A stretch of DNA of 64,000 bases from assembly GCA_963662765.2 (NCBI GenBank), contig CAXXUP010000008.1, positions 248,001-312,000 of the forward strand, in the 5' to 3' direction. Below the pieces are notes generated by a model. It saw only the letters and a list, made by a program, of their open reading frames with translations, had not been told where the DNA came from and did no database searches. The stretch's first letter is position 1. Each line of letters starts with the position of its first letter. A program made the translations under genes and the position numbers. Source of the DNA: DATMXT01 sp963662765. Lineage in GTDB: Bacteria; Bacillota; Clostridia; Oscillospirales; Feifaniaceae. Positions 51,382 through 59,886 of this stretch are shown piece after piece.

Positions 51382-52560
51382 ATGAAGCTTTCAATCGGCG
51401 TTTTCTTCGGCGGGCGTTCCGTCGAGCATGAGGTGTCGGTCATCTCGGCCGTGCAGGCCATGTACTCGCTCGACACCGAGAAATACGATGTCATCCCCTT
51501 TTATGTGACCAAGGACTGCATACTCTACACCGGCGATGCACTCAAAGACATCGACAACTACAAGGACATCCCCGGACTGCTCTCCCGCTGTACTGGGGTC
51601 TATCTTGGGCGCAAAAATGCTAAAGAGGTGTGGGCCATCATGGCTGCCAAGCCCAAGATGTTTGGCAGCCCCGACGTGGCGAAAATCGACCTCGCCTTCC
51701 CCATCGTCCACGGAGCCGGCACCGAGGACGGCTCCATGCAGGGCTGGTTCGAGTCGGTGGGGCTCCCCTACGTCGGCTGCGACATAGCGGCTTCAGCCAT
51801 CGGCATGGACAAAGCCCGCCAGAAGGACGTCATGCGGGCGGCCGGCGTGCCGGTGCTTGAGGCGAAAACGTTCTACGCCGCCGACTATATCGCCGACCCC
51901 GAAGCCGTCATGTCAGGCTGCGAAGAGGCCTACGGCTACCCCGTCATCGTAAAGCCGGCGGGACTCGGCTCGTCGGTCGGCATTAAGGTGGCCTTCGACA
52001 GAACCGGCCTCGAGGCGGCCATCGACCTCGCCTGCGAGTTCTCCTCCCGCATTTTAGTCGAGCGGGCCATCACCAATTTGCGCGAAATCAACTGCGCAGT
52101 CCTGGGCGACGAGGCAGAGGCCATACCCTCCGCCTGCGAGGAGCCGGTGACGGCAGGCGAAATTTTGTCTTACGGCGACAAATACCTGACCGGCAGCAAG
52201 GACAGCGGCATGTCGGGCGCTACCCGTCGTCTGCCGGCCGATCTGACCCCCGAGAAGACAGCTGAAATTCAAGAGCTTGCCGTCAGGGCCTTTCGGGCCT
52301 TAGGCTTTTCCGGTGCCGTTCGCATCGACTTTTTACTTGAGGGGGACACGGTGTACGTCAACGAGCCGAACACCATCCCGGGATCTTTGGCCTTCTACCT
52401 CTTTGAGGCAGCCGGTATCCCCTACCCTGAGCTGCTCGACCGCATGATTGCGCTTGCCTTAAAGCGTGCCCGTCGAGAGGGCGCACTGCACCACAGCTTC
52501 GAGACCAACATCTTTGCCTTGAAGTCGGGCGGAAAGCTCAAAGGCGGAATCAAAAAATAA
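51382..52560 (+). CDS. ddl: D-alanine--D-alanine ligase
   Basis: 392 residues, ATP-grasp enzyme: MKLSIGVFFGGRSVEHEVSV (split motif GGRSVEHE), PIVHGAGTEDGSMQG, VIVKPAGLGSSVGI, RIDFLLEGDTVYVNEPNTIPGS with the Mg2+-binding Glu and Asn. It joins two D-Ala for peptidoglycan precursors. Near the ligand site the usual active-site lysine/tyrosine pattern of dipeptide ligases cannot be separated by eye from D-Ala-D-Lac types. Start ATG 51382 with AGGAGG 6 bases upstream. It lies 88 bp after murF. Confidence 0.94.
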   Translation: MKLSIGVFFGGRSVEHEVSVISAVQAMYSLDTEKYDVIPFYVTKDCILYTGDALKDIDNYKDIPGLLSRCTGVYLGRKNAKEVWAIMAAKPKMFGSPDVAKIDLAFPIVHGAGTEDGSMQGWFESVGLPYVGCDIAASAIGMDKARQKDVMRAAGVPVLEAKTFYAADYIADPEAVMSGCEEAYGYPVIVKPAGLGSSVGIKVAFDRTGLEAAIDLACEFSSRILVERAITNLREINCAVLGDEAEAIPSACEEPVTAGEILSYGDKYLTGSKDSGMSGATRRLPADLTPEKTAEIQELAVRAFRALGFSGAVRIDFLLEGDTVYVNEPNTIPGSLAFYLFEAAGIPYPELLDRMIALALKRARREGALHHSFETNIFALKSGGKLKGGIKK

Positions 52561-52618
52561 GAATGAGGCCCGGGGGAAAAACTTGGTGAGCCAACTCATA
52601 ACTATACGAAAACAGCGC

Positions 52619-52653
52619 AAAAGGCACTATCGAAAAGGATAGTGCCTTTTTCT
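52619..52653 (+). terminator. Terminator after ddl
   Basis: AAAGGCACTATC with GATAGTGCCTTTTT around GAAAAG; a perfect stem ending in a T-run. Confidence 0.85.
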
Positions 52654-52772
52654 TCGGAGTTTTGCTTGCAATATTCAGTTGTTCTCTTGAGCTTCATAGA
52701 GGAAACAAAATAACTGAGTTGTAAAACGTGATCCTTGCGAAATAATAATTTCAGAAGGGAGGAATGCAAATC

Positions 52773-53645
52773 ATGTCGGTCATTCAAATTGACCATCTGA
52801 GAAAGAATTACGGCGAGCATGTCGGCATAAAGGATGTGACCTTCTCGGTTGAAGAAGGTGAGATTTTCGGTTACGTCGGTCCGAACGGCGCGGGTAAGTC
52901 TACAACCATAAGAACCCTGATCGGCTTAATATTCTCAAACAGCGGTTCGGCTTTGATATGCGGGCTTAACTGCGAAAAAAATTCCAAAGATATCAAAGCT
53001 TTTACCGGTTATGTCCCAAGTGAAGTGCGCCTCTACGGCAATATGCGTGTGAGCGAGCTATTGAAGTACAACGATGGTTTTTATGGCAAATCCGTCCAGG
53101 ACGAGACAAACCGGCTGTGCCAAGTGTTCGGCGTGGACACGTCAAAGCGGTTTCGGGAGCTTTCCACCGGCAATAAGAAGAAGGTCTCGGTCGTCTGCGC
53201 CTTAGCCGCAAGCCCCAAAGTGGTCATTCTGGACGAGCCCACAAGCGGACTTGATCCGATTATGCAAAAGGCACTGTTTGAAGAACTGGGTCGCATGGTA
53301 GCAAGCGGAGTTACCGTCCTTTTATCAAGCCATAATCTTGCGGAAGTTCAGGAATATTGTGACCGCGTCGCATTTATCAGAGACGGCACTATCATCGCTG
53401 TGGCAGATTTAAAGCAGTCCGCTGCCCCGAGAAAAATCATCCGGGTTGCAGGCGGAAATGCTGTGCTTCCGGAAAACTTAGTGCTTCTAAAACAGGAACA
53501 AGGTCACCGTGTATTCCGTACCGCCGTGGACAGCCAGGGCATTATTGCGGCACTAACTGAGCTTGCTCCCGATGACTTTACGGTCGAAACCGAGAGTATG
53601 GAGGAACGCTTTTGGGACTTATACGGGAAAGAGGACAACGCATGA
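52773..53645 (+). CDS. ABC transporter ATP-binding protein (drug/lantibiotic exporter type)
   Basis: 290 residues: Walker A GPNGAGKS (36-43), Q-loop region GYVPSEVRLYG, signature LSTGNKKKV (130-138, a variant of LSGGQ), Walker B VVILDEPTSGLDP, H-loop SSHNL. The C-terminal 75 residues are the regulatory domain seen in DrrA/CcmA-like proteins. The start at 52773 is chosen because GGGAGG is 10 bases upstream; ATG 52764 would be too close. It overlaps the permease gene by 4 bases. Codons are less GC-rich than in murF/ddl. Confidence 0.92.
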   Translation: MSVIQIDHLRKNYGEHVGIKDVTFSVEEGEIFGYVGPNGAGKSTTIRTLIGLIFSNSGSALICGLNCEKNSKDIKAFTGYVPSEVRLYGNMRVSELLKYNDGFYGKSVQDETNRLCQVFGVDTSKRFRELSTGNKKKVSVVCALAASPKVVILDEPTSGLDPIMQKALFEELGRMVASGVTVLLSSHNLAEVQEYCDRVAFIRDGTIIAVADLKQSAAPRKIIRVAGGNAVLPENLVLLKQEQGHRVFRTAVDSQGIIAALTELAPDDFTVETESMEERFWDLYGKEDNA

Positions 53646-54451
53646 ACGTATTTTCACTTGAGCTGAGAAATCTTCACCAGAGCATCATTTCGAGCACCGT
53701 CACAATTTGCGGTGTAATTTTCTTCATGTTGTTGTTTTTCCCTTCCATGCAAACCGAGTCCATGAAAGCCTTGGCCGGCGCCAAGCTCGAAGGAATTGAT
53801 CCCGCCATACTGGAAGCGCTGGGGCTGACACAGTTGATGGATTTTACGATGATAACCAACTATTTCGGCTATTCGCTGCAGTATATCGCCCTTGCTGTCA
53901 TGGTTATCGTTACCCAACGCGCTGTGAGTCTTTTATCCAAAGAAGAAGCCGACGGTACGATTGAGTATCTGTGCTCAAGGCCAATCTCCCGCTGGGAAAT
54001 ATTTGTGCAAAAAATACTGGCGCACCTTGTTTCCCTGATCATTATGACGACATCGTTTGCGACCGTGACAGTCACAGGGTATTTGCTGGTTACCGAGTAT
54101 ACCTTTGGGGAAGCGGTAAGGGAAGCATTTATCTTTTTCGGGAGCATCTTTTTTGTCGGTCTGGTGTTTTCCGCTGTCGGCATCCTGATCTCAGCACTCC
54201 TCCGGGGTGGAAAAGGGATGAGCGGAATTACCATTGGAATTGTTTTTGGCACCTTTATCGCCGGCATTGCTTCAATCACAGTCAAAAAGCTTGAATTTCT
54301 CATTTGGTTCTCGCCGATGGATTGGATTAAGACAAATAAATTGATGACGGAAGGGATCCTTCCTGAAGAATGGATTATCGGAACTATTGTTATCATTGCA
54401 TGCACGGTCACCGCGTGGCTGCGATACAGGAGAAAAGATTTGTCGGTTTAG
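53642..54451 (+). CDS. ABC-2 type permease
   Basis: 269 residues with six hydrophobic helices, a long outer loop after the first (TESMKALAGAKLEGIDPAIL) and the coupling segment RAVSLLSKEEADGTIEYLCSRPISRWEI, a conserved ABC-2 line. With the ATPase upstream it forms a simple exporter. The substrate is unknown; such pairs export antibiotics, peptides or lipids. No regulator gene is adjacent. ATGA overlap with the ATPase gene. Confidence 0.88.
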   Translation: MNVFSLELRNLHQSIISSTVTICGVIFFMLLFFPSMQTESMKALAGAKLEGIDPAILEALGLTQLMDFTMITNYFGYSLQYIALAVMVIVTQRAVSLLSKEEADGTIEYLCSRPISRWEIFVQKILAHLVSLIIMTTSFATVTVTGYLLVTEYTFGEAVREAFIFFGSIFFVGLVFSAVGILISALLRGGKGMSGITIGIVFGTFIAGIASITVKKLEFLIWFSPMDWIKTNKLMTEGILPEEWIIGTIVIIACTVTAWLRYRRKDLSV

Positions 54452-54472
54452 TGTATTTCATTTATAACTGAA

Positions 54473-54515
54473 AAACAGCTGCCGTCCGATTCATTCGGAG
54501 ACAGCTGTTTGTCTT
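54473..54515 (+). terminator. Terminator of the ABC operon
   Basis: AAACAGCTG (54473-54481) pairs with CAGCTGTTT (54502-54510) with an inner TCCGA/TCGGA stem; followed by GTCTTT. Confidence 0.65.
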
Positions 54516-54576
54516 TGCATAATACCGCGGCTCATATCAGATAAAATTATATGCCACCTAAAGCCCCAGGGACTTG

Positions 54577-55431
54577 TTATTCAAAGGCGCCGAGTATTAC
54601 AATTCCTACGACGGCTATGGCAATGGCCATATACTGCTGTCTAGTCAGCCGCTCCTTTAAGAAAATGCGGCTCCAAAGAAGGGAGCCCACGCAGTAGCTG
54701 CTGATGAGGGGGGCCGCGACGATGGCGTTTGCACCAAGCGCATAGACGTAGGCGAACTGGCCGGCCGTCTCGCAGACGGCGGCGGCAAGTTTGGGTTTTT
54801 CCTTTGAAATACGGATGGGCTGTCTCTTAATAAGAACGACGTAGATAAAGGCAAAGACCGCCATGCCGAGAAAAGTCAGCTCGTAGGCGATGTTGGCGGC
54901 CTCCTCGGCGATTTTGGTGTCGAGCAGCAGAGCGTCGGCAAAGGTGCCCATTCCGTCGATGAGGCAGTAGAGCAGCGGGAAGACGAGCGGAATGAGGCCG
55001 CGGGCCTTGTCCTCATTTTTATTTTCAATGGCCGACAGCGCGAAGATGCCGGCACTGATGAGCGCCACCGCGAAAAACTGGATTCCCGACATGGTCTCCT
55101 TGAGGAAAAAGAAGCAGAGCAGCGCCGCGACGGCGCCGGAGGAGTTGCAGACCGGCGACGAGAGCGACAACTTGACGTACCGCAGGCCGACGTAGCCCAA
55201 AATCATAGACAGGATGTAGAGCCCAGAGGCCGGAAGGTATGTGAGGATGTCGGCGGGGGAAACTTGTGCCCCGCCTAAAATTGTGAGGACGGCGTGGATT
55301 CCCATTACGCCGCCCACCGCCATGACCATTTTCCAATGACTGTAGATGTCCTCCGGTTTTGAGCCCACCTTTGACAGCACATCCGAGCCGCCCCAGAATA
55401 GTATTGCAATCAGCGACAACCAAAACCACAT
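54577..55431 (-). CDS. EamA/DMT superfamily transporter
   Basis: 284 residues, ten hydrophobic helices in two EamA halves (MWFWLSLIAILFWGGSDVLSK at the start; LISSYCVGSLLWSRIFLKERLT near the end). DMT proteins move small metabolites such as amino acids, nucleotides or amines across the membrane. The substrate cannot be told. It follows the SecB-like gene with a 42-bp gap, probably one transcript. Confidence 0.88.
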   Translation of the reverse strand: MWFWLSLIAILFWGGSDVLSKVGSKPEDIYSHWKMVMAVGGVMGIHAVLTILGGAQVSPADILTYLPASGLYILSMILGYVGLRYVKLSLSSPVCNSSGAVAALLCFFFLKETMSGIQFFAVALISAGIFALSAIENKNEDKARGLIPLVFPLLYCLIDGMGTFADALLLDTKIAEEAANIAYELTFLGMAVFAFIYVVLIKRQPIRISKEKPKLAAAVCETAGQFAYVYALGANAIVAAPLISSYCVGSLLWSRIFLKERLTRQQYMAIAIAVVGIVILGAFE

Positions 55432-55473
55432 CGATCAATATACTCCTACATTTTCAACGTGCATGCGCAGCGC

Positions 55474-55887
55474 CTACTGTTCCTTTTTCCAGTCCTTGCC
55501 GTCGATGACGATGGAGTCCCAGTCCATCGCGTTTTTTGGGATGATCATTGAGGGCATGCCGGCTGCCGCCGTCAGCGCGGCGATCAGGGAGCGCATATAG
55601 GGAAAGAGCTGGCCGTATGCCTGCAGGTGGGCGTGTTTTTTATCCTCTTCGTTGCGCACACCGCCGCAGGTGAAGTACCCAAGCATAGTGACCGAGAGCT
55701 CAAACCGGGGGTCCGGCGAGTTCTCCTGTCTGTGATGCACATATTTCGCGATGCCTTTCGTGTTGTTGTCGTAATACTCGACGTTGAAGGAAAAGCTGTC
55801 GCGCAGCGATAGGGTCACTCCCGGGTCTATTGAAGTTTTAAATGAGATATCTCTGGCCGCATGGCGTTCCATATTGACGATGACCAT
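55474..55887 (-). CDS. SecB-like chaperone-fold protein
   Basis: 137 residues. The C-half matches SecB: strand-rich RFELSVTMLGYFTCGG, then LFPYMRSLIAALTAAAGMPSM (the LFPYAR...LT...GF line of SecB, 94-113) and IIPKNAMDW. SecB holds unfolded proteins for export. Firmicutes generally lack classical SecB, so this is more likely a member of the SecB-like group found singly, in phages or with toxin-antitoxin genes. No toxin gene is next to it. Start ATG 55887, with AGGAGGTG 6 bases upstream. Confidence 0.72.
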   Translation of the reverse strand: MVIVNMERHAARDISFKTSIDPGVTLSLRDSFSFNVEYYDNNTKGIAKYVHHRQENSPDPRFELSVTMLGYFTCGGVRNEEDKKHAHLQAYGQLFPYMRSLIAALTAAAGMPSMIIPKNAMDWDSIVIDGKDWKKEQ

Positions 55888-56035
55888 GACCTCACCTCCT
55901 GACAATTTTTCTTAGCCTGACCAATTCAATGTAAACCGTTTTGCATAGGCCAGGACAAGGTGACGGGCGTCGAAATCGCACCTCTCGTCACCTTACTTAT
56001 TATATGGGATTGGGGCCCATATTGCAAGGAGCGCC

Positions 56036-56064
56036 TTGTATCCGCCCAAAAAAGCCTGTATAAT
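56036..56064 (+). promoter_or_regulatory. Promoter of the SLOG-peptidase-Nudix cluster
   Basis: TTGTAT (56036-56041), 17-bp spacer, a perfect TATAAT (56059-56064). Between it and the first firm gene lies a short frame (ATG 56086 or 56089 to TGA 56203-56205) whose stop overlaps the proposed GTG start; it might be a leader peptide. Confidence 0.55.
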
Positions 56065-56197
56065 AGTGCTCGGGTGAACTGTTTCATGATGGTTTTTACG
56101 AAACCGACCTTTCAGGCGTGCATTTTAAAAAGTCAGATCCGGTGTGCACCGCTGTATTTTGGCAGCAGGCGGAGGTCTTTTCCCACCGTCTATAGCC

Positions 56198-56722
56198 GTG
56201 GCTGAGGGGACGCCGGTTTTGCCCGGCGGCGCCGAAAATTCGTGTGCGCACGTCCTTTGCGCGCGGCAGTATACCGCCTGTTTTTCAGGACACCGGAACA
56301 TTCCGGCAAACCTTGCGGCGTCCTTGGCCGCGGATATCCGCGAGACGGTGACAGACCTTGCTTCACGGGGGATTACCCGCTTTTGCGCCGGCGGTGCGCA
56401 GGGTTTTGATATGCTGGCCGCCCTCGTCGTGCTGGAGACGCCGGGGGTGTCTCTTACGCTCATTTTGCCCTGCCGCGAGCAGACAAGCCGGTGGCGACCG
56501 GCCGATGTCGGCTTTTACGACGATGTGCTGGGCCGCGCAAGCGAAGTCATCTATACGGCCGACAGCTACTCGGCCGGGTGTTATCACCTGCGCAACCGCC
56601 GCCTCGTGGAGGAGAGCAGCGTGCTGATCTGTTATTTTACCGGCAAACCGGGCGGCACCGCCTATACCGTGGATTACGCAATGAAAAAACAACTCGAAAT
56701 AATCAATTTGGCAGGAGGATGA
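56198..56722 (+). CDS. SLOG-fold protein, YpsA/DUF1273-like
   Basis: About 174 residues with ACFSGHRNIP, then RFCAGGAQGFDMLAALVVL (nucleotide-sugar-binding glycine turn), VSLTLILPCREQ, and SSVLICYFTGKPGGTAYTV. These lines define the SLOG (SMF/DprA-LOG) YpsA-like group, thought to bind NAD- or ADP-ribose-type ligands. The start is uncertain: GTG 56198 is used because it overlaps the stop of a short upstream frame; GTG 56144 would add 18 residues. The stop is 3 bases before the peptidase gene. Confidence 0.75.
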   Translation: MAEGTPVLPGGAENSCAHVLCARQYTACFSGHRNIPANLAASLAADIRETVTDLASRGITRFCAGGAQGFDMLAALVVLETPGVSLTLILPCREQTSRWRPADVGFYDDVLGRASEVIYTADSYSAGCYHLRNRRLVEESSVLICYFTGKPGGTAYTVDYAMKKQLEIINLAGG

Positions 56723-56725
56723 AAC

Positions 56726-57898
56726 ATGGCTACACTCAGTCGGCAGCAAGTACTGGAAGCCGCCAAAAACGGGGCAGCCGCATATTCTGATAAGCAGGTC
56801 GAACTGCTGCGCCGCATGTGCTCCATCGACTGCGGCACCGGAGACGTGGACGGCAACGCCAAAATCGTTGAAATCGTGCTGGAATACCTAAACGAAATCG
56901 GCGGACTTGACATTGAAGTGGTGGAAGCCGAGGGTCTTGGTAAGCATGTCGTTGCCCGCATCAAGCCCGAAAACCCCAAGGGCAAACTCGTAATGTGCGC
57001 CCACCTCGACACCGTCTTCAAGCCAGGCGACGCAGCGGCCCACCCCTTCCACATCGACGGGGACACCTGCTACGGCCTTGGCGCCGTCGACTGCAAGGGC
57101 GGCATGGTGGTCTCTTCCACGGCATTTCGCATCGCCAAAGAGGCCGGCATGCTGCCGGACCTCGAGATTGTCATGATTTACAACTGTGACGAGGAGATCG
57201 GTTCCCCCTCCGGCCGCAAACTCTTTGAACGGGAGGCCAAGGGGGCGACGGCGGCCTTTGTCTGCGAAGCCGGCCGCAAGGAAAACGGCCTGATCACCTT
57301 CCGTAAGGGCAGTATGAAAGCCCGCATCGAGTGCTTCGGAAAGGCCGCCCACTCGGCCTTAGCCTATGAGGAGGGCGCTTCGGCCGTTTTGGAGCTCGCT
57401 CACAAGATGATTGATGTCGAGGCCATGAACGACTGGGAGAATAAAATTTTCTACAACATCGCAGACCTTGAGGGTGGTAAGAACGGCGTCGGCACCGTGG
57501 CCGACTACGCTGCCTGCAGCGTGTCGCTTAAGCCCTCGAGTGAGGCCGAGATGGCCCTAATGGAAGCCCGCTTTAAGACGCTTGAGGGGACCTGCCACGT
57601 AGCGGGCGTCACGACCAAGGTGACGGTGACGACCGCCTTCCCGGTGCTGGAGCGCACACCAGCCAACGTTGCCCTGTATGAGAAAATCCGGGACATCGGC
57701 GCGGGATTCGGTTTTGTGCTGCCCGAGCAGCGCACGCCGGCCGCATCCGACGGCAACTTCCTATCCCACTACGGCGCGCCGACCTTAGACGGCTTTGGCC
57801 CCTACGTCTACAAGATGCACGCCGTCGACGAAAGCATGCGGCTGTCCTCGCTGCCCGAGCGCACCATGCTGCTGTCGGCCGTCATCGCAAGCCTGTGA
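56726..57898 (+). CDS. M20 family metallopeptidase (ArgE/CPG2-like)
   Basis: 390 residues. Zinc ligands and catalytic residues are visible: His93 and Asp95 in MCAHLDTVFKPGD, Asp122 in AVDCKGGM, Glu156-Glu157 in CDEEIGS, and a late His in YKMHAVDESM. A dimerisation lid (about 190-300) interrupts the domain. The enzyme resembles glutamate carboxypeptidases and deacylases; the substrate is unknown. RBS GGAGG 5 bases before ATG 56726. It overlaps the Nudix gene (GTGA). Confidence 0.92.
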   Translation: MATLSRQQVLEAAKNGAAAYSDKQVELLRRMCSIDCGTGDVDGNAKIVEIVLEYLNEIGGLDIEVVEAEGLGKHVVARIKPENPKGKLVMCAHLDTVFKPGDAAAHPFHIDGDTCYGLGAVDCKGGMVVSSTAFRIAKEAGMLPDLEIVMIYNCDEEIGSPSGRKLFEREAKGATAAFVCEAGRKENGLITFRKGSMKARIECFGKAAHSALAYEEGASAVLELAHKMIDVEAMNDWENKIFYNIADLEGGKNGVGTVADYAACSVSLKPSSEAEMALMEARFKTLEGTCHVAGVTTKVTVTTAFPVLERTPANVALYEKIRDIGAGFGFVLPEQRTPAASDGNFLSHYGAPTLDGFGPYVYKMHAVDESMRLSSLPERTMLLSAVIASL

Positions 57899-58374
57899 GC
57901 GGAGAGCGTTACCGCACACTGTCGGCAGTCTTTCCCGTCATCCTCCGGGAAATGACAGGCAAGACTGAGGTGCTGCTGGCCCGCCGGCAAAACACCGGCT
58001 ATATGGATGGGCTTTGGGATTTGGCCGGCAGCGGACATGTGGACGAGGGGGAGACAGCATCCCAGACCGTGGTGCGCGAATGCAAAGAAGAGCTCGGCAT
58101 TGTTGTCGATCCGGCCGGCGTCACCTTTGCCCACCTGTGCCATAGACTGGGCATAAATGGGGCCCGGACTTATTACGATCTGTATTTTACCGTGAAAATA
58201 TATACCGGCACCCCCCATATCGCGGAGCCTGACAAGTGTTCCGATTTGCGATGGTTTGATGTGGACAGCCTTCCCGAGGATATCATCGTGCTGCGGCGCG
58301 AGGCGCTTATCCACATCCTCGCAGAACGGCCATACAGCGAATTTTTTGTCGATAAATATGTCATGCAGGGTTGA
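57895..58374 (+). CDS. Nudix hydrolase
   Basis: 159 residues with a complete Nudix box GHVDEGETASQTVVRECKEELGI in two parts (GHVDEGE; RECKEELGI). The layout, a long C-terminal segment with DKCSDLRWFDVDSLPEDI, resembles the clostridial MutT/ADP-ribose-type group that cleaves nucleoside diphosphate derivatives. It starts at GTG 57895, overlapping the peptidase stop. A partnership with the SLOG protein of the same cluster, both linked to nucleoside diphosphate ligands, is conceivable. Confidence 0.92.
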   Translation: MSGERYRTLSAVFPVILREMTGKTEVLLARRQNTGYMDGLWDLAGSGHVDEGETASQTVVRECKEELGIVVDPAGVTFAHLCHRLGINGARTYYDLYFTVKIYTGTPHIAEPDKCSDLRWFDVDSLPEDIIVLRREALIHILAERPYSEFFVDKYVMQG

Positions 58375-58451
58375 CTTTAATGTTAAAAAATATTAATATC
58401 GACATAAAGACCTCGTGTCTGTATTAAAGACCCTTATGAAAGGAACATCAT

Positions 58452-59168
58452 ATGCCTGCCCCTGTGCAGACTTCTATGCCTGTCTCCGAGCAGACCGCCC
58501 CGCCCTTAATCAAGCAGACTTCAGAATCCCTGCCTCTGATGCTCACTTTGGCCTTTGTCGGCGGCTTTTTGGGTGCATACACCTGTCTTAGCCGCGGAGG
58601 GGTCACTGTCCATACCCCACGGGGAAATCTGACCCGGCTCGGAATCAATCTTGCGCAACACAATTTTGAAAATGTCCAGCCGTATCTGTATTGTACCATT
58701 TTTTTCTTACTGGGCATCACCCTGACCATCCTTATCCGGCACCGGTGCGCCGTACGCGGGTCTCGGCTCCACTGGCAGCAGGTCACCGTGCTCATTTCAG
58801 CTGCGGCCCTCGCTGTCATGGCCTTTTTGCCGCAGCACCACAACCTTGCGGTTTTATCCCTTGGGTCCTTTGTCTGGGGTTCCCAGACAGAGACGTTTCT
58901 TCGGGTTCGCCGGGTAGATGGCGAGGACTCTTTTGATGTGGGGGGACTGCATACGATTGCTCGCAACTTCTGCAACTATTCCCTTCACGGCGCCCGGCAT
59001 ATTCTGCTCGAAGGACTGACGACGACAGCCCTTGTCGTCATATTCGTCGCAGGCTCCATGCTCGCAAGCTTTTCGGTCGATCTCTGGCAGGACCGTGCCA
59101 TTTTGGTGTGCAGCGGGCTGCTGCTGATCGTATTTTTTGCCATGTTCCACAGGCAAAAGAATTCATAA
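58452..59168 (+). CDS. DUF1275 (YoaK-like) membrane protein
   Basis: 238 residues: a Pro/Ser/Thr-rich N-tail of about 28, then six hydrophobic helices. VHTPRGNLTRLGINLA corresponds to the (Q/H)TGN-xxxLGxxLA motif of DUF1275. Function unknown for the family. ATG 58452 with AAAGGAACATC before it. A terminator overlaps the stop. Confidence 0.85.
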   Translation: MPAPVQTSMPVSEQTAPPLIKQTSESLPLMLTLAFVGGFLGAYTCLSRGGVTVHTPRGNLTRLGINLAQHNFENVQPYLYCTIFFLLGITLTILIRHRCAVRGSRLHWQQVTVLISAAALAVMAFLPQHHNLAVLSLGSFVWGSQTETFLRVRRVDGEDSFDVGGLHTIARNFCNYSLHGARHILLEGLTTTALVVIFVAGSMLASFSVDLWQDRAILVCSGLLLIVFFAMFHRQKNS

Positions 59169-59200
59169 AAAAAGCCCCGCTTTGCGGGGCCTTTTTTATT
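59167..59200. terminator. Bidirectional terminator between DUF1275 and spoVAE
   Basis: GCCCCGC-TTT-GCGGGGC (59174-59190) flanked by seven A and six T; it serves both converging genes and overlaps the spoVAE stop codon. Confidence 0.85.
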
Positions 59201-59549
59201 TTGCCTTGGGTTTGAAAATAAGGGCCATTGTAAACCCGAAGACGATGGCCCCGGTGATGCCGGCCGCCGTCGCCGTGATGCCGCCGGTCAAGACGCCCAG
59301 CAGTCCTTGGCTTGCCACGGCTTTCTCAACCCCCTTGGCGAGCGAATAGCCGAATCCCGCGATGGGCACGGTGGCGCCGGCCCCGCCGATTTCGACCAGC
59401 TTGTCGTAAACGCCGACCGCCGTCAATACGACGCCCATGACGACGAAGAGCACGACGATGCGGGCCGGAGTCAGCTTCGTACGGTCGATGAGCACCTGGG
59501 CCACAGCGCAGATTGCGCCGCCCACCACAAAGGCCATGATATATTGCAT
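59196..59549 (-). CDS. spoVAE: Stage V sporulation protein AE (SpoVAEb type)
   Basis: 117 residues, four transmembrane helices: MQYIMAFVVGGAICAVAQ, then VGVYDKLVEIGGAGATVPIAGFGYSLAKG, the SpoVAE line shared with SpoVAC. With SpoVAC and SpoVAD it forms the core channel that moves dipicolinic acid into the spore and out on germination. Start ATG 59549 with AGGAGGAAG upstream; longer versions lack a site. It is separated from spoVAD by a gene on the other strand. Confidence 0.93.
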   Translation of the reverse strand: MQYIMAFVVGGAICAVAQVLIDRTKLTPARIVVLFVVMGVVLTAVGVYDKLVEIGGAGATVPIAGFGYSLAKGVEKAVASQGLLGVLTGGITATAAGITGAIVFGFTMALIFKPKAK

Positions 59550-59572
59550 ATGCTTCCTCCTGAAAATAGTAG

Positions 59573-59601
59573 TTGACGCTTGTCCCATTGTGACATAAAA
59601 T
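59573..59601 (+). promoter_or_regulatory. Vegetative-type promoter of the small gene inside spoVA
   Basis: TTGACG (59573-59578), 17-bp spacer, TAAAAT (59596-59601), 28 bases before the ATG at 59630. Confidence 0.55.
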
Positions 59602-59629
59602 ATATGGGAAATAGTAAGGGGGGAGTTGC

Positions 59630-59827
59630 ATGGATACAACGTATATCAAACAGCAGCTCAGGCGCTATCGCAAACTGCGGCGGCGCGATGAGTTTGTCGC
59701 CCGTGTCAAGGGATACTTCACCGGCTTCCACGAAGAGGGCGTCGCTGTGCGGCTCATCAAGGGCGGCATTGTCGTGGCCGGGGTCATCTTCGCAATCAAC
59801 TATATATTCTCAATGTTTCGAAAATAA
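59630..59827 (+). CDS. Small basic single-span membrane protein, antisense within the spoVA locus
   Basis: 65 residues, not recognised. The N-half is strongly basic (RRYRKLRRRDEFVARVKGYF), and the C-half is one transmembrane helix (about 45-62; KGGIVVAGVIFAINYIF). AGGGGGGAG stands 5 bases before the ATG, a good promoter lies upstream and a hairpin terminator downstream, so this is a self-contained gene. It sits between spoVAE and spoVAD but on the opposite strand. Nothing in the sequence shows whether it acts in sporulation. Confidence 0.72.
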   Translation: MDTTYIKQQLRRYRKLRRRDEFVARVKGYFTGFHEEGVAVRLIKGGIVVAGVIFAINYIFSMFRK

Positions 59828-59841
59828 CTGCGCCCCACAAA

Positions 59842-59886
59842 CACCGCAAAACCGGCAGCCACCGGCTTTTGCGGTGTATTGTTTTA
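59842..59886. terminator. Terminator between the small gene and spoVAD
   Basis: CACCGCAAAACCGG pairs with CCGGCTTTTGCGGTG (one bulged base), followed by TATTGTTTT. Serves the plus-strand small gene and perhaps spoVAD. Confidence 0.7.
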
